DNA of 64,000 nucleotides from Bacteroidia bacterium (GTDB lineage Bacteria; Bacteroidota; Bacteroidia; B-17B0; Aurantibacillaceae): NCBI GenBank assembly GCA_022841465.1, contig JALHRL010000002.1, positions 215,793 to 279,792 of the forward strand, read 5' to 3'. Shown piece by piece: positions 47,443 to 56,654 of this stretch (position 1 is its first letter; each line of letters starts with the position of its first letter). The notes under the pieces were generated by a model. It saw only the letters and a program-made list of their open reading frames with translations, ran no database searches and was not told where the DNA came from. The position numbers and the translations under genes were made by a program.

Positions 47443-49659
47443 TTACTCAATAATAATTTTTCTGGAACTGGTGTTGCCATTTATATCGCGTAATTGCATG
47501 AAATAAATTCCTTTGGCTTGGTTTTGTAAATTAATTTCAGTGCTTTCAGCTTTTAATTTTGTTTGGTAAACCAGTTTTCCATCCTGACTGTAAACAAAAA
47601 CCTCCGTACTATTTATCATTTCCTTTGGCGCTAACACATTTACTTTTCCGTTACTTGGGTTAGGAAAAACTGATAAAGCGTTTTCAAATTGTTCTTGATA
47701 AATACCGGTAGTTATTCCAACCGGAACGGTAAGCGTTACAGAGTTGCATGAATTACTTACCACTAATGTTGCTGTGTAATTGCCATTAGCTGTGTAAGTG
47801 TGTACAGGGTTTTGCTGCGAACTGTTTCCTCCATCACCAAAACTCCAAGCAAAAACAGTTCCGCCAATTGCTGTTGATGTAAATGAAACCGAACTACTGG
47901 TTCCCGAAACTGCTGCACCGGCATTTGCATAAATTGCCAGGTTAACTGTATTCATTGCGGTATCCATAATTCCTTCACTCATGTTATAATAAGTTCCGCT
48001 TGGTGTATTTTCTAATACCAATGCACGCACCATGTATTTGTAAATACCCGGGTAAACCAAACATTGGTGCGTATAAGATGTTCCGGTGATTGTAGTTGGA
48101 TTAATTTTTACATAAGTTTTATTGGTGTCGTTTTTCATATAAATATTATACCCAATAACATTTGTTTGTGTAGAAGCCGTCCATGTAATGTTACAATTGT
48201 TTCCATTTTTAGTTGCCACCACGTTTGAAACAGGAGAAACTATTTCATTACGTAAACTTGGATCGCCCATAAGTGCTATATGAATACTATTCGCTAAACC
48301 ACCAAAGGGTGAGGCAAAATAAACCGAACCCGTGTTGTTTTGAGAAATAACCGTACTATAACCAATTGTTTCTCCTAATGCCATATGGTGAAACATCCAA
48401 TGCGGACGACCGGCCCAAGCGTTGGTTAATGTTTTACCTTGACAAAGAGGTGCTCTTAAAAAATTATTGTTGTTATCCCAATCGCCAAAATAACTGCCAA
48501 ATAATACTGTAAATATTCCTTGTAAGTTGCTGTTAGAAAGATCTGTTGTGGTTCCAATTCCTGAAGCACTTGTGTAAGAGCCACCGCCACAACCGTAAGA
48601 CCATTGGTAACTGTTTCCTGTCATGCTTGTTATATAATCACCGGCGGTTACATTGCTAGGTGTACAAATAGGCCCAAAGTTTTTCCATCCGTTTGCTGCA
48701 AATGCCTCTCCGCTAAAATATCCAAAGTTATCGTCAATAATAGCTCTGCGTTGTACCGCAAAAACTTTCTTTCTGTAATCATGGTCTTTATCTAAATAAT
48801 TTTTAAGTAATTGCGTTTCGGTAAAAGCAGTAAACGTTGTCATGCCTCTTAAGTCTACCCTGCCCACTTGCAATTCCATTGGACTTGGTATAAAACTCTG
48901 ATCAAATTTTCCATCACCGGGCACATTGTGTATTCTGGTTGGGCCTGTTGTTGGCGCAGTTACAGTAGCATCTGTCCAAGTTCCGTTAATATCACCATAA
49001 TAGCAATCTGCAGGCCAAGCGCCTTGATGATTATTAGTATGCGCATCGGGACAAATGTTTCCGCTGTATGGAATAGGTACAGGACCCAAAATAAATAACG
49101 CCTTCGTATTTGTTGGGTTTTGATTGTAAGCAGTTGTTATTTGCGTTTTCACCTGGCTGGCTGAAGCGGTGGTGCTGGCAACAAGACGAACAACATCCCA
49201 ACCATCACCTTCTAAATCTGTTTCAAGGCGAGCAATTTCTGTTGCTAAAGAACTTGTCATGGTATTTGCAACCAATAAAATTAATCGCCCTCTGTTTTCT
49301 ACAACTGGTATTTCTATTCCTGCATTAATGTAACCAAAGCCTTGGTAATTAACAGTTCCGGTAGTTCCTGAACGAATTATTCTGTACTCGTAATTTGTTC
49401 CAACAGTAACATTATTATCTACATAAGAAGTAGTAGTTCCTGAAAGACCAGTTGCTATATTACTCCACGTGCTTGCGGTTTTTAATTTTTTTGCAATGGC
49501 ATAATTATTAGTGGTTCCATTTCCAACCCAATTTAAAGTAACAGTGGGTGGCGCTGCTTGCACCTTTGCCCAAATTTCTACAGCCGCATCCTTAGTTGAC
49601 TGAGCAATAACAAAAATAGTAGATACTGATAAAACGATTGAAAATAAATATTTCTTCAT
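47443..49659 (-). CDS. Peptidase C25 (gingipain)-like protein with Fn3/PKD domains and T9SS C-terminal domain
   Basis: LILLVANTMTSSLATEIARLETDLEGDGWDV, ALFILGPVPIPYSG, IALMGDPSLR; PKD FAWSFGDGGNSSQQNPVHTY; C-term VFPNPSNGKVNV. Confidence 0.75.
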   Translation of the reverse strand: MKKYLFSIVLSVSTIFVIAQSTKDAAVEIWAKVQAAPPTVTLNWVGNGTTNNYAIAKKLKTASTWSNIATGLSGTTTSYVDNNVTVGTNYEYRIIRSGTTGTVNYQGFGYINAGIEIPVVENRGRLILLVANTMTSSLATEIARLETDLEGDGWDVVRLVASTTASASQVKTQITTAYNQNPTNTKALFILGPVPIPYSGNICPDAHTNNHQGAWPADCYYGDINGTWTDATVTAPTTGPTRIHNVPGDGKFDQSFIPSPMELQVGRVDLRGMTTFTAFTETQLLKNYLDKDHDYRKKVFAVQRRAIIDDNFGYFSGEAFAANGWKNFGPICTPSNVTAGDYITSMTGNSYQWSYGCGGGSYTSASGIGTTTDLSNSNLQGIFTVLFGSYFGDWDNNNNFLRAPLCQGKTLTNAWAGRPHWMFHHMALGETIGYSTVISQNNTGSVYFASPFGGLANSIHIALMGDPSLRNEIVSPVSNVVATKNGNNCNITWTASTQTNVIGYNIYMKNDTNKTYVKINPTTITGTSYTHQCLVYPGIYKYMVRALVLENTPSGTYYNMSEGIMDTAMNTVNLAIYANAGAAVSGTSSSVSFTSTAIGGTVFAWSFGDGGNSSQQNPVHTYTANGNYTATLVVSNSCNSVTLTVPVGITTGIYQEQFENALSVFPNPSNGKVNVLAPKEMINSTEVFVYSQDGKLVYQTKLKAESTEINLQNQAKGIYFMQLRDINGNTSSRKIIIE

Positions 49660-49733
49660 GGAATAATTTTAAGCTTTTCAAAAATAGTAAAATAAAGATT
49701 GGAAACAAGAGAACTCTAAGAGCAATTTGGGGG

Positions 49734-50165
49734 CTATATCGATTTAGCAGGCTTGAATAATTTTAATGCTGCGTTCTCCTTTTTTCGCATGAATTCTGCG
49801 TCGCTTTTGCTTTTGTCTTTATACCCACACAAATGTAATACGCCATGAATGATGACACGTAAAATTTCGTTTTCAAAATCAACATTAAATTTTTTAGCGT
49901 TTTCTTTTACACGCTCTACACTTATGTAAATTTCGCCGTTTACTTTTTTCTCTTCGCAGTAGTCAAAAGTAATAATATCGGTAAGTGTGTTGTGATTTAA
50001 AAAACTTTTATTAATTTCTAAAAGCGATTCATCGTTAGTAAATACAAATTGAATTTTACCCGGTAGTTTTTTTTCTTTTTTAATTACCGACTCCACCCAG
50101 TTTTTAACGAGTGTTTTGTTTTTTAAACTAAAACGAATATTGTTATTTGAAAAAGCTATTGGCAT
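49734..50165 (-). CDS. ybeY: Endoribonuclease YbeY
   Basis: HGVLHLCGYKDKSKSDAEFM. Confidence 0.95.
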   Translation of the reverse strand: MPIAFSNNNIRFSLKNKTLVKNWVESVIKKEKKLPGKIQFVFTNDESLLEINKSFLNHNTLTDIITFDYCEEKKVNGEIYISVERVKENAKKFNVDFENEILRVIIHGVLHLCGYKDKSKSDAEFMRKKENAALKLFKPAKSI

Positions 50166-50749
50166 TAGATAGTAACGGTATCAGAAACAGCAGCAGGTAG
50201 TATGCCGTTGTTTTTTTTCTTTAATAAATTTTCTACAGGCAACAACGCATTTTTAAAATCCTGAATACTGGTGTTATAGTTGTTTAATTGCGTTTCTATT
50301 AATTGAATTACCTCGCGTGCGGCTAATTCTTCTTTCGTAACTTGTTCTTTTAACACCGCTGCTGTTATGGCTTTGTTTTCAAAATCCTTTGATAAATTTT
50401 CTATTTGAATTAAAATTAAATGGGCTCTTACAATTAAGGTGTTTCTGTTTTTATGAAAGGCTATTAAATTATTTCCACTTAAATAAAATTGCTGCAAAAA
50501 ATTAGCTTCAGTTTTTTCGATGGTATCATTTAGGTTGCTTTGAATAAAAACCGTGTATGTATTAAATTTATTTACAGCACGAGAAATTAAAGAGGAGTCG
50601 CTTTGTTTTAAACTTGCCAATTTACTGTTTAGTACCACACGTAAACTATCGGCCTTTTTTACTTGCGCAATTGTATCGGCATCAGGCGAACAAGAGGTAA
50701 TTATCCACACAAACGAAACAAAAAATAACTTTACTAATTTAAATTTCAT
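50165..50749 (-). CDS. Hypothetical lipoprotein
   Basis: Lipobox IITSCSPD, helical body. Confidence 0.6.
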   Translation of the reverse strand: MKFKLVKLFFVSFVWIITSCSPDADTIAQVKKADSLRVVLNSKLASLKQSDSSLISRAVNKFNTYTVFIQSNLNDTIEKTEANFLQQFYLSGNNLIAFHKNRNTLIVRAHLILIQIENLSKDFENKAITAAVLKEQVTKEELAAREVIQLIETQLNNYNTSIQDFKNALLPVENLLKKKNNGILPAAVSDTVTI

Positions 50750-50760
50750 TTGTTTTTTAC

Positions 50761-52035
50761 TTAACTAATTTTATCGAAGCCTAAATATGGAACCAACACT
50801 TTTGGCATATTAATTCCATCAGGTGTTTGGTTGTTTTCTAAAATAGCGGCAACAATACGCGGTAAAGCCAATGCACTTCCGTTTAAACTATGCGCCAACT
50901 GTGTTTTACCGCTTGCATCTTTAAATCTGCATTTTAAACGGTTGGTTTGAAATGTTTCGAAATTAGATACAGAGCTTACCTCTAACCAACGTTTTTGCGC
51001 AGCACTCCATACTTCCATATCATACGTTAATGCCGAAGCAAAACTCATATCACCGCCGCAAAGTTTTAAAGTACGGAATGGTAAGTTTAAATCTTTTAAT
51101 AAACCTGCCACATAGTTGCGCATACTTTCTAAAATTTCGTAACTTTTTTCGGGGTGCGCTATTTGTACAATTTCTACTTTATCAAACTGGTGCAAACGAT
51201 TTAAGCCGCGTACATCTTTACCATAACTTCCGGCCTCTCTTCTAAAACAAGGTGTGTATCCGCAATTTTTTATAGGTAAATCACTTTCTTTTAAAATTAC
51301 ATCGCGGTAAATATTGGTTATAGGAACCTCAGCGGTTGGAATTAAATAAAAATTATCTATTCCCACATGATACATTTGCCCTTCTTTATCGGGCAATTGC
51401 CCGGTTCCGTAACCACTGTCTTCATTCACTAAAATAGGAGGTTGCACTTCTAAATAACCTTCGGTATGTGCTTTGTCTAAAAAATAATTTATTAAAGCGC
51501 GTTGTAATTTTGCGCCTTTACCTTTGTATACCGGAAAACCTGCGCCGGTTAATTTTACTCCTAATTCAAAATCAATTAAATCGTATTTGGTAGTTAATTC
51601 CCAATGCGGCACTGCGTTATCTGCAAGTTTGGGAATTTCACCGTGTTCAAAAACAACTGCATTATCTTCGGGTGTTTTTCCAACAGGTACAGTTGTGTTG
51701 GGTAAGTTAGGAACCGTAACTAAAATATCGTGAATTTCTTTTTCTATAGATGAAAGTTGTTCATCCAGCTCTTTTTCTTTTTGCTTTAACGAAGCGGTTT
51801 TTGATTTCACTTGCTCTGCTTCCTCTTTTTTTCCGCCCTTCATTAACTCGCCTATTTGTTTGGCTAATGCATTAGCTTCTGCTTTTACGGCATCATTCTC
51901 TTTTTGAACGTTTCTGCGCTTGGTATCTAACTCAATAATTGAATCAACCACCTCTGCAGCGTTTTTAAAATTTTTAATAGCTAAGCGCTTAACTACTTCT
52001 TCTTTGTTTTCGCGAATAAAATTTAATTGTAACAT
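50761..52035 (-). CDS. serS: Seryl-tRNA synthetase
   Basis: N-terminal coiled coil, TAEVPITNIYRD, CFRREAGSYGKDVRGLNRLHQFDKVE. Confidence 0.98.
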   Translation of the reverse strand: MLQLNFIRENKEEVVKRLAIKNFKNAAEVVDSIIELDTKRRNVQKENDAVKAEANALAKQIGELMKGGKKEEAEQVKSKTASLKQKEKELDEQLSSIEKEIHDILVTVPNLPNTTVPVGKTPEDNAVVFEHGEIPKLADNAVPHWELTTKYDLIDFELGVKLTGAGFPVYKGKGAKLQRALINYFLDKAHTEGYLEVQPPILVNEDSGYGTGQLPDKEGQMYHVGIDNFYLIPTAEVPITNIYRDVILKESDLPIKNCGYTPCFRREAGSYGKDVRGLNRLHQFDKVEIVQIAHPEKSYEILESMRNYVAGLLKDLNLPFRTLKLCGGDMSFASALTYDMEVWSAAQKRWLEVSSVSNFETFQTNRLKCRFKDASGKTQLAHSLNGSALALPRIVAAILENNQTPDGINMPKVLVPYLGFDKIS

Positions 52036-52056
52036 AATGCTTCAAATATAAAATTA

Positions 52057-52094
52057 AAAAGCCTATCTCAGTATAACCGAGACAGGCTTCTTTA
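52057..52094 (-). terminator. Terminator of rplU-rpmA operon
   Basis: AAGCCTGTCTC ... GAGATAGGCTTTTT on minus strand. Confidence 0.8.
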
Positions 52095-52122
52095 TTAATG
52101 AATAATACTCCCTACCGGTTAA

Positions 52123-52383
52123 TTAGGCTTGCGCCGGAACTACCGATACAAAGGATCTGTCGTTACTTTTCTTTCTAAATACTACAGTGCCATCTGTTAA
52201 AGCATATAATGTATGATCTTTTCCAATACCTACATTATCGCCCGGATGATGTTTTGTACCACGTTGACGAACTAATATGTTGCCAGCGATACAATTTTGA
52301 CCACCAAATATTTTTACACCTAATCGCTTGCTATGCGATTCGCGACCGTTTTTTACTTTACCTTCGCCTTTTTTGTGTGCCAT
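52123..52383 (-). CDS. rpmA: 50S ribosomal protein L27
   Basis: [45 protein letters not shown]. Confidence 0.98.
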   Translation of the reverse strand: MAHKKGEGKVKNGRESHSKRLGVKIFGGQNCIAGNILVRQRGTKHHPGDNVGIGKDHTLYALTDGTVVFRKKSNDRSFVSVVPAQA

Positions 52384-52467
52384 TTCTTTATGTTTTAGTT
52401 ATTAGTTTTAAGTTCTTAATAAGCGATTTTTATTTAAAATTCATCACTAAGAATTAAGCACTTGTTT

Positions 52468-52962
52468 TTAATCTTCTTTTTTCTTAGTTGTTTTTTTAGC
52501 TGCTGCTTTTTTTGCCGGAGCTTTTTTTGCAGGGGCTTTCTTTTCAGCTTTTGGTGTTGCTACAACTTCTGCTTCCACTTTTTCAGCTAAGTTTCTGTGT
52601 AATTTAACCGGACGCTTAACTGCAGCCAATGCATCTTTCACCTGCTCACCTTTACCTAATACACCTTGAATTAAGATTTCGGTAAATGATTGACGGTGGT
52701 TGTTCCATTTTTGGAATCCTTTACGGCGTTTCTTTTTGAAAACCGCTACTTTATCGCCTTTTACGTGCGATAATACTGTGGCTGCTACTTTAGCACCATC
52801 TACTAGTGGGTTACCAACTGAAACTTTTCCTTGGTTATCTAAAAGATAAACTCGGTCAAACTCCACGTTAGCGCCCTCATTAGCCTCAAGGCGGTGAACA
52901 TAAACTCGTTGTCCACGCTCTACTTTAAACTGTTGCCCGGCTATTTCTACAATTGCGTACAT
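52468..52962 (-). CDS. rplU: 50S ribosomal protein L21 with Lys/Ala-rich C-terminal extension
   Basis: [18 protein letters not shown] (start inside the listed ORF); tail [27 protein letters not shown]. Confidence 0.95.
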   Translation of the reverse strand: MYAIVEIAGQQFKVERGQRVYVHRLEANEGANVEFDRVYLLDNQGKVSVGNPLVDGAKVAATVLSHVKGDKVAVFKKKRRKGFQKWNNHRQSFTEILIQGVLGKGEQVKDALAAVKRPVKLHRNLAEKVEAEVVATPKAEKKAPAKKAPAKKAAAKKTTKKKED

Positions 52963-53007
52963 GTTTTGCGTTTGTTTAATTGTTAATAATTTCTTTAAAT
53001 AGGGGTG

Positions 53008-53015
53008 CAAATATA
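53008..53015 (-). promoter_or_regulatory. -7 element TATATTTG of rplU-rpmA
   Basis: TAnnTTTG match upstream of rplU. Confidence 0.55.
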
Positions 53016-53042
53016 GGTCAATTTTTCAGTTGTACCAAATAT

Positions 53043-53915
53043 TTAGCGCTTATTTATGAGGTAAATGCTTAAAATAACAAGGCTTACACCGCCCAATTGA
53101 AGCAAATTAACAGTTTCGCCGTCTAAAAGGCCCCAAAACACAGCCACTATGGGTATCAAATAGGTGCATGTAGCCGCAAACACTACGCCGGCGTCTTTTA
53201 TAAGCCGGTTGTATACAATTACCGACAATGCCGAGCCCACAATGGCTAAAATGCAAATATATCCCAAAGAGTTGTATGCCAGCGGATTACCTTTGAGGTC
53301 GTTTACAAAATCGGTACCCACAAATAAATAAGCCAAAGCAAAAGGGCCGGTTATGCTAAACGCGCCAACGGTTGCCGTTACAGAGTTTATATTAGATAAA
53401 TAATGTTTTATACCGTTTACACTAACGGCATAACAAATGGTTGCAGCCACAACCAATAAACTATACAAAGCGTTGGTTGTTGCGCTTCCATCGTTATTAA
53501 AATACATTAAGCCAATGGCGCCAATTAAACCAATTACAATTCCGGTAATTTGCGCATTATGAAATTTATTTTTAAACCACAAAAAGCCTACTATTATTGT
53601 AAACAAAGGCGTAAGCGCATTTAGCATACCGGTTAAACTGCTGCTTATTTGTGTTTCGGCCGCAGTAAATAAAAAAGCAGGAATAAAATTTCCGAAAACG
53701 CCCATTAAAACAAGGCCTTTCCAGTTTTCTTTTAAATTAAAATTGTTGTATTTGATGTAAAACGGAAGCAAAAAAACAAATGCAATGCCAATGCGTAAAG
53801 CTGCTACCTCATCGCTGCTAAAGGCTTCCATCCCCTTTTTCATTAAAATAAATGAACTGCCCCACACTAAGGAAAGAATTATTAAAATTAACCAAGAAAG
53901 GGCACTTGCTTTCAA
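53043..53915 (-). CDS. EamA/DMT family transporter
   Basis: Ten TM pattern, LSLVWGSSFILMKKG. Confidence 0.92.
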   Translation of the reverse strand: MKASALSWLILIILSLVWGSSFILMKKGMEAFSSDEVAALRIGIAFVFLLPFYIKYNNFNLKENWKGLVLMGVFGNFIPAFLFTAAETQISSSLTGMLNALTPLFTIIVGFLWFKNKFHNAQITGIVIGLIGAIGLMYFNNDGSATTNALYSLLVVAATICYAVSVNGIKHYLSNINSVTATVGAFSITGPFALAYLFVGTDFVNDLKGNPLAYNSLGYICILAIVGSALSVIVYNRLIKDAGVVFAATCTYLIPIVAVFWGLLDGETVNLLQLGGVSLVILSIYLINKR

Positions 53916-53994
53916 GCAAAATAAATTAGGCTACAAAAATACCGTTTATAATTTTTGTTTTGCGTTGTTTTAAAAAATAGTGATATTTGGCGCC

Positions 53995-54039
53995 ATGAAT
54001 ATTAAAAAAATAAAATGTGCTAAACCTTCCTTCAGTTAG
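53995..54039 (+). CDS. Putative asd leader peptide MNIKKIKCAKPSFS
   Basis: ATG AAT ATT AAA AAA ATA AAA TGT GCT AAA CCT TCC TTC AGT TAG; stop overlaps attenuator segment 2. Confidence 0.55.
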   Translation: MNIKKIKCAKPSFS

Positions 54040-54098
54040 GAAAGGCATTTTATTTTTATAAAATAAGGCGGGCCTTTCTGTAAAAGAGAGGCTTTTTT
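54025..54098 (+). promoter_or_regulatory. Putative transcription attenuator of asd (segments 1-4 plus U-tract)
   Basis: 1 CCTTCC 54025-54030; 2 GGAAAGGC 54039-54046; 3 GCCTTTCT 54072-54079; 4 AGAGAGGC 54085-54092; TTTTTT 54093-54098. Confidence 0.6.
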
Positions 54099-54128
54099 AT
54101 TGATGTAAAAACTTAAAAGAAATAAAAT

Positions 54129-55130
54129 ATGAAAGTTGCAGTAGTAGGTGCCACAGGCTTAGTAGGCACAAAAATGTTACAAGTGTTAGCCGAAAGAAAT
54201 TTTCCGGTAACAGAATTAATTCCGGTTGCCTCAGAGCGTTCGGTAGGTAAAGAAATTGAGTTTAAAGGAAAAAAATACAAAGTACACTCTATGTTAGATG
54301 CCATTGCTGCAAAACCTCAGATAGCACTTTTTTCTGCAGGTGGAAGTACATCATTAGAATGGGCTCCAAAATTTGCGGAAGTTGGAACCGTAGTTATTGA
54401 TAACTCATCGGCATGGAGAATGGATCCCACAAAAAAATTAGTAGTGCCCGAAGTAAACGCAAAGGTATTAACGGCCAACGATAAAATTATTGCAAACCCT
54501 AATTGTTCTACCATACAAATGGTGGTGGCCTTGCAACCTTTGCACAAAGCATATAAAATTAAACGCGTTGTTGTATCTACTTACCAAAGTGTTACCGGCA
54601 CCGGCGTAAAAGCGGTTAACCAATTAATGAACGAGCGCAAGAACAATGGTAAAAGCGATGAAATGGCTTACAAATATCAAATAGATTTAAATGTAATTCC
54701 TCAAATAGATGTTTTTTTAGACAACGGGTATACCAAAGAAGAAATGAAAATGGTAAACGAAACTAAAAAAATTATGGGCGATGATGCTATTCGCCTTACC
54801 GCTACAACCGTTCGTATACCAGTAATGGGCGGCCATAGCGAAAGTGTAAACATTGAGTTTGAAAATGATTTTGATGTGAATGAGGTGATGAATTTGCTTC
54901 GCAACACAAAAGGAATTGTTGTAGAAGACGATCTTAAAAATCAAATTTACCCAATGCCAATGAATGCGCATGAAAAAGACGAAGTGTTTGTTGGAAGAAT
55001 TCGCAGAGATGAATCGCAGCCAAAAACATTAAATATGTGGATTGTTGCCGATAACCTACGCAAAGGGGCTGCTACCAATGCCGTTCAAATTGCGGAATAC
55101 TTAATGGCGAATGAGGTAATTACTTTTTAA
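54129..55130 (+). CDS. asd: Aspartate-semialdehyde dehydrogenase
   Basis: MKVAVVGATGLVGTKMLQVL, NPNCSTIQMVVALQPLH, VRIPVMGGHSESVN. Confidence 0.97.
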   Translation: MKVAVVGATGLVGTKMLQVLAERNFPVTELIPVASERSVGKEIEFKGKKYKVHSMLDAIAAKPQIALFSAGGSTSLEWAPKFAEVGTVVIDNSSAWRMDPTKKLVVPEVNAKVLTANDKIIANPNCSTIQMVVALQPLHKAYKIKRVVVSTYQSVTGTGVKAVNQLMNERKNNGKSDEMAYKYQIDLNVIPQIDVFLDNGYTKEEMKMVNETKKIMGDDAIRLTATTVRIPVMGGHSESVNIEFENDFDVNEVMNLLRNTKGIVVEDDLKNQIYPMPMNAHEKDEVFVGRIRRDESQPKTLNMWIVADNLRKGAATNAVQIAEYLMANEVITF

Positions 55131-55594
55131 AACCACATAGGTTGCATAGAATAAGTTGGGTGGAAAAAATCAGTAAAAAATATTTAGATGATTTAACTTA
55201 TGAAGTTGTAGGAGCTGCAATTGAAGTTCATAAAACAATGGGACGGGGCTTGCTTGAAAATGTTTATCACCATTGTATGATTGAAGAATTAAAAGATAGA
55301 AAAATAAATTTTTCCACAGAGATGAAAATCCCGGTGTTATATAAAAACAAACAGTTAAACGTTGATTTTAGATGTGATTTATTTATTGAAAACTGTATGG
55401 TTGTTGAATTAAAAGCAACTAATGAAATGCATCCTGTTTTTGAAGCGCAGCTTCTTACCTATATGAATCTTTTAAAAGCACCTAAAGGCGTTTTAATAAA
55501 CTTTAATTGCACTAATATTTTTAAAGAGGGTCAAAAAACATTTGTAAATGATCTTTTTAAGAAGCTGCCTGAAAATCTATGATTCTATGTGGTT
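55131..55594 (+). mobile_element. Candidate GxxExxY element bounded by perfect inverted repeats
   Basis: AACCACATAG (55131-55140) and CTATGTGGTT (55585-55594) flank one ORF. Confidence 0.4.
55142..55582 (+). CDS. GxxExxY protein (PD-(D/E)xK nuclease-like)
   Basis: GAAIEVHKTMGRGLLENVYHHCMIEEL; DFRCDLFIENCMVVELKA; AQLLTYMNLL. Confidence 0.9.
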   Translation: MHRISWVEKISKKYLDDLTYEVVGAAIEVHKTMGRGLLENVYHHCMIEELKDRKINFSTEMKIPVLYKNKQLNVDFRCDLFIENCMVVELKATNEMHPVFEAQLLTYMNLLKAPKGVLINFNCTNIFKEGQKTFVNDLFKKLPENL

Positions 55595-55651
55595 GAAAAT
55601 ATTTTATTAAAACTTTACTATTAAACTCAATTTTAATTATAAATTTAAGTT

Positions 55652-56173
55652 ATGCTAACACTACCCTTTAATTTTAAAAAGTGGATTGAGGAAAACCGCG
55701 ATTTATTAAAACCTCCCGTAAATAACAAAGTAGTTTATAAAGACGCTGAATTTATTGTGATGGTTGTTGGCGGGCCTAACTCCCGTAAAGATTATCACTA
55801 CAACGAAAGCGAAGAATTTTTTTATCAGTTAGAAGGTGATATAATTGTGCAAATACAGGTTGATGGAAAAATGCAAGAAGTTCCTATTAAAGAAGGAGAC
55901 ATTTTTTTACTGCCTCCAAAAATTCCGCACAACCCACGTCGCTTTAACAACACCATTGGTTTGGTTATTGAACGCAAAAGAAAAGATACAGAGAAAGATG
56001 GTTTACTTTGGTTTTGCGAAAAGTGTAACAACAAATTACACGAAGTATATTTTAAATTAGAAAATATTCAAACACAATTTCAGGAAGAATTTAAAAAGTA
56101 CTACAACAATAAAGATTTGTGTACTTGTAAAAAATGCGGTTATGTTATGGAACCGCCTCCTACTATAGCTTAG
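55652..56173 (+). CDS. nbaC: 3-hydroxyanthranilate 3,4-dioxygenase
   Basis: DYHYNESEEFFYQLEGD, LLPPKIPHNPRR, two CxxC rubredoxin-like motifs. Confidence 0.9.
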   Translation: MLTLPFNFKKWIEENRDLLKPPVNNKVVYKDAEFIVMVVGGPNSRKDYHYNESEEFFYQLEGDIIVQIQVDGKMQEVPIKEGDIFLLPPKIPHNPRRFNNTIGLVIERKRKDTEKDGLLWFCEKCNNKLHEVYFKLENIQTQFQEEFKKYYNNKDLCTCKKCGYVMEPPPTIA

Positions 56174-56182
56174 TTAAAATTT

Positions 56183-56211
56183 AAAGCCTTTCTGAACGGA
56201 AGGTTTTTTTA
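56183..56211 (+). terminator. Rho-independent terminator after nbaC
   Basis: CCTTTC TGAAC GGAAGG TTTTTTT. Confidence 0.65.
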
Positions 56212-56229
56212 TTCACTAAAAAATATTCT

Positions 56230-56622
56230 ATGAACTTAAGAATTAATTCATTAACCGAATACCAACAAGCGTATCAAAAAAGTGTAGAGCAACCTGAACA
56301 ATTTTGGGCCAGTGTGGCAGAAAATTTTACCTGGCATAAAAAATGGGATAAAGTTTTAGAGTGGAGTTTTAACCTATGTAAAACCGAGTGGTTTAAAGGC
56401 GCGCAATTAAATATAACTGAAAATTGTATTGACCGACACTTGCCATAAAAAGCGAATGATATTGCATTTATTTGAGAATCGAATTTTGAAGGTACCCCCG
56501 ATTGTCGAATTACATATCAGCAATTGCACGATGTGGTTTGCCGCTTTGCAAACACACTAAAACAAAAATTACTTTTAATAGCGATAAAGATATTTGGTGG
56601 CATAAAGTTGTTCCACTTCCTA
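56230..56622 (+). pseudogene. Degenerate duplicate of acs 5' region
   Basis: SVEQPEQFWASVAENFTWHKKWDKVLEW... matches 58791 CDS, then in-frame stops (P* and I*) and an internal deletion to DIWWHKVVP. Confidence 0.9.
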
Positions 56623-56654
56623 CATAACTAGTTATTTGAAATTTATCCCTAAAT

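Noticed and set aside
54025-54060. First asd hairpin as a terminator for the upstream EamA gene
   Set aside because: EamA is transcribed in the opposite direction away from this region, so a + strand terminator here would serve only the asd leader
53981-54128. Lysine riboswitch upstream of asd
   Set aside because: Leader is only about 130 nt and lacks the multi-helix L-box core; the leader-peptide attenuator explains the structures better
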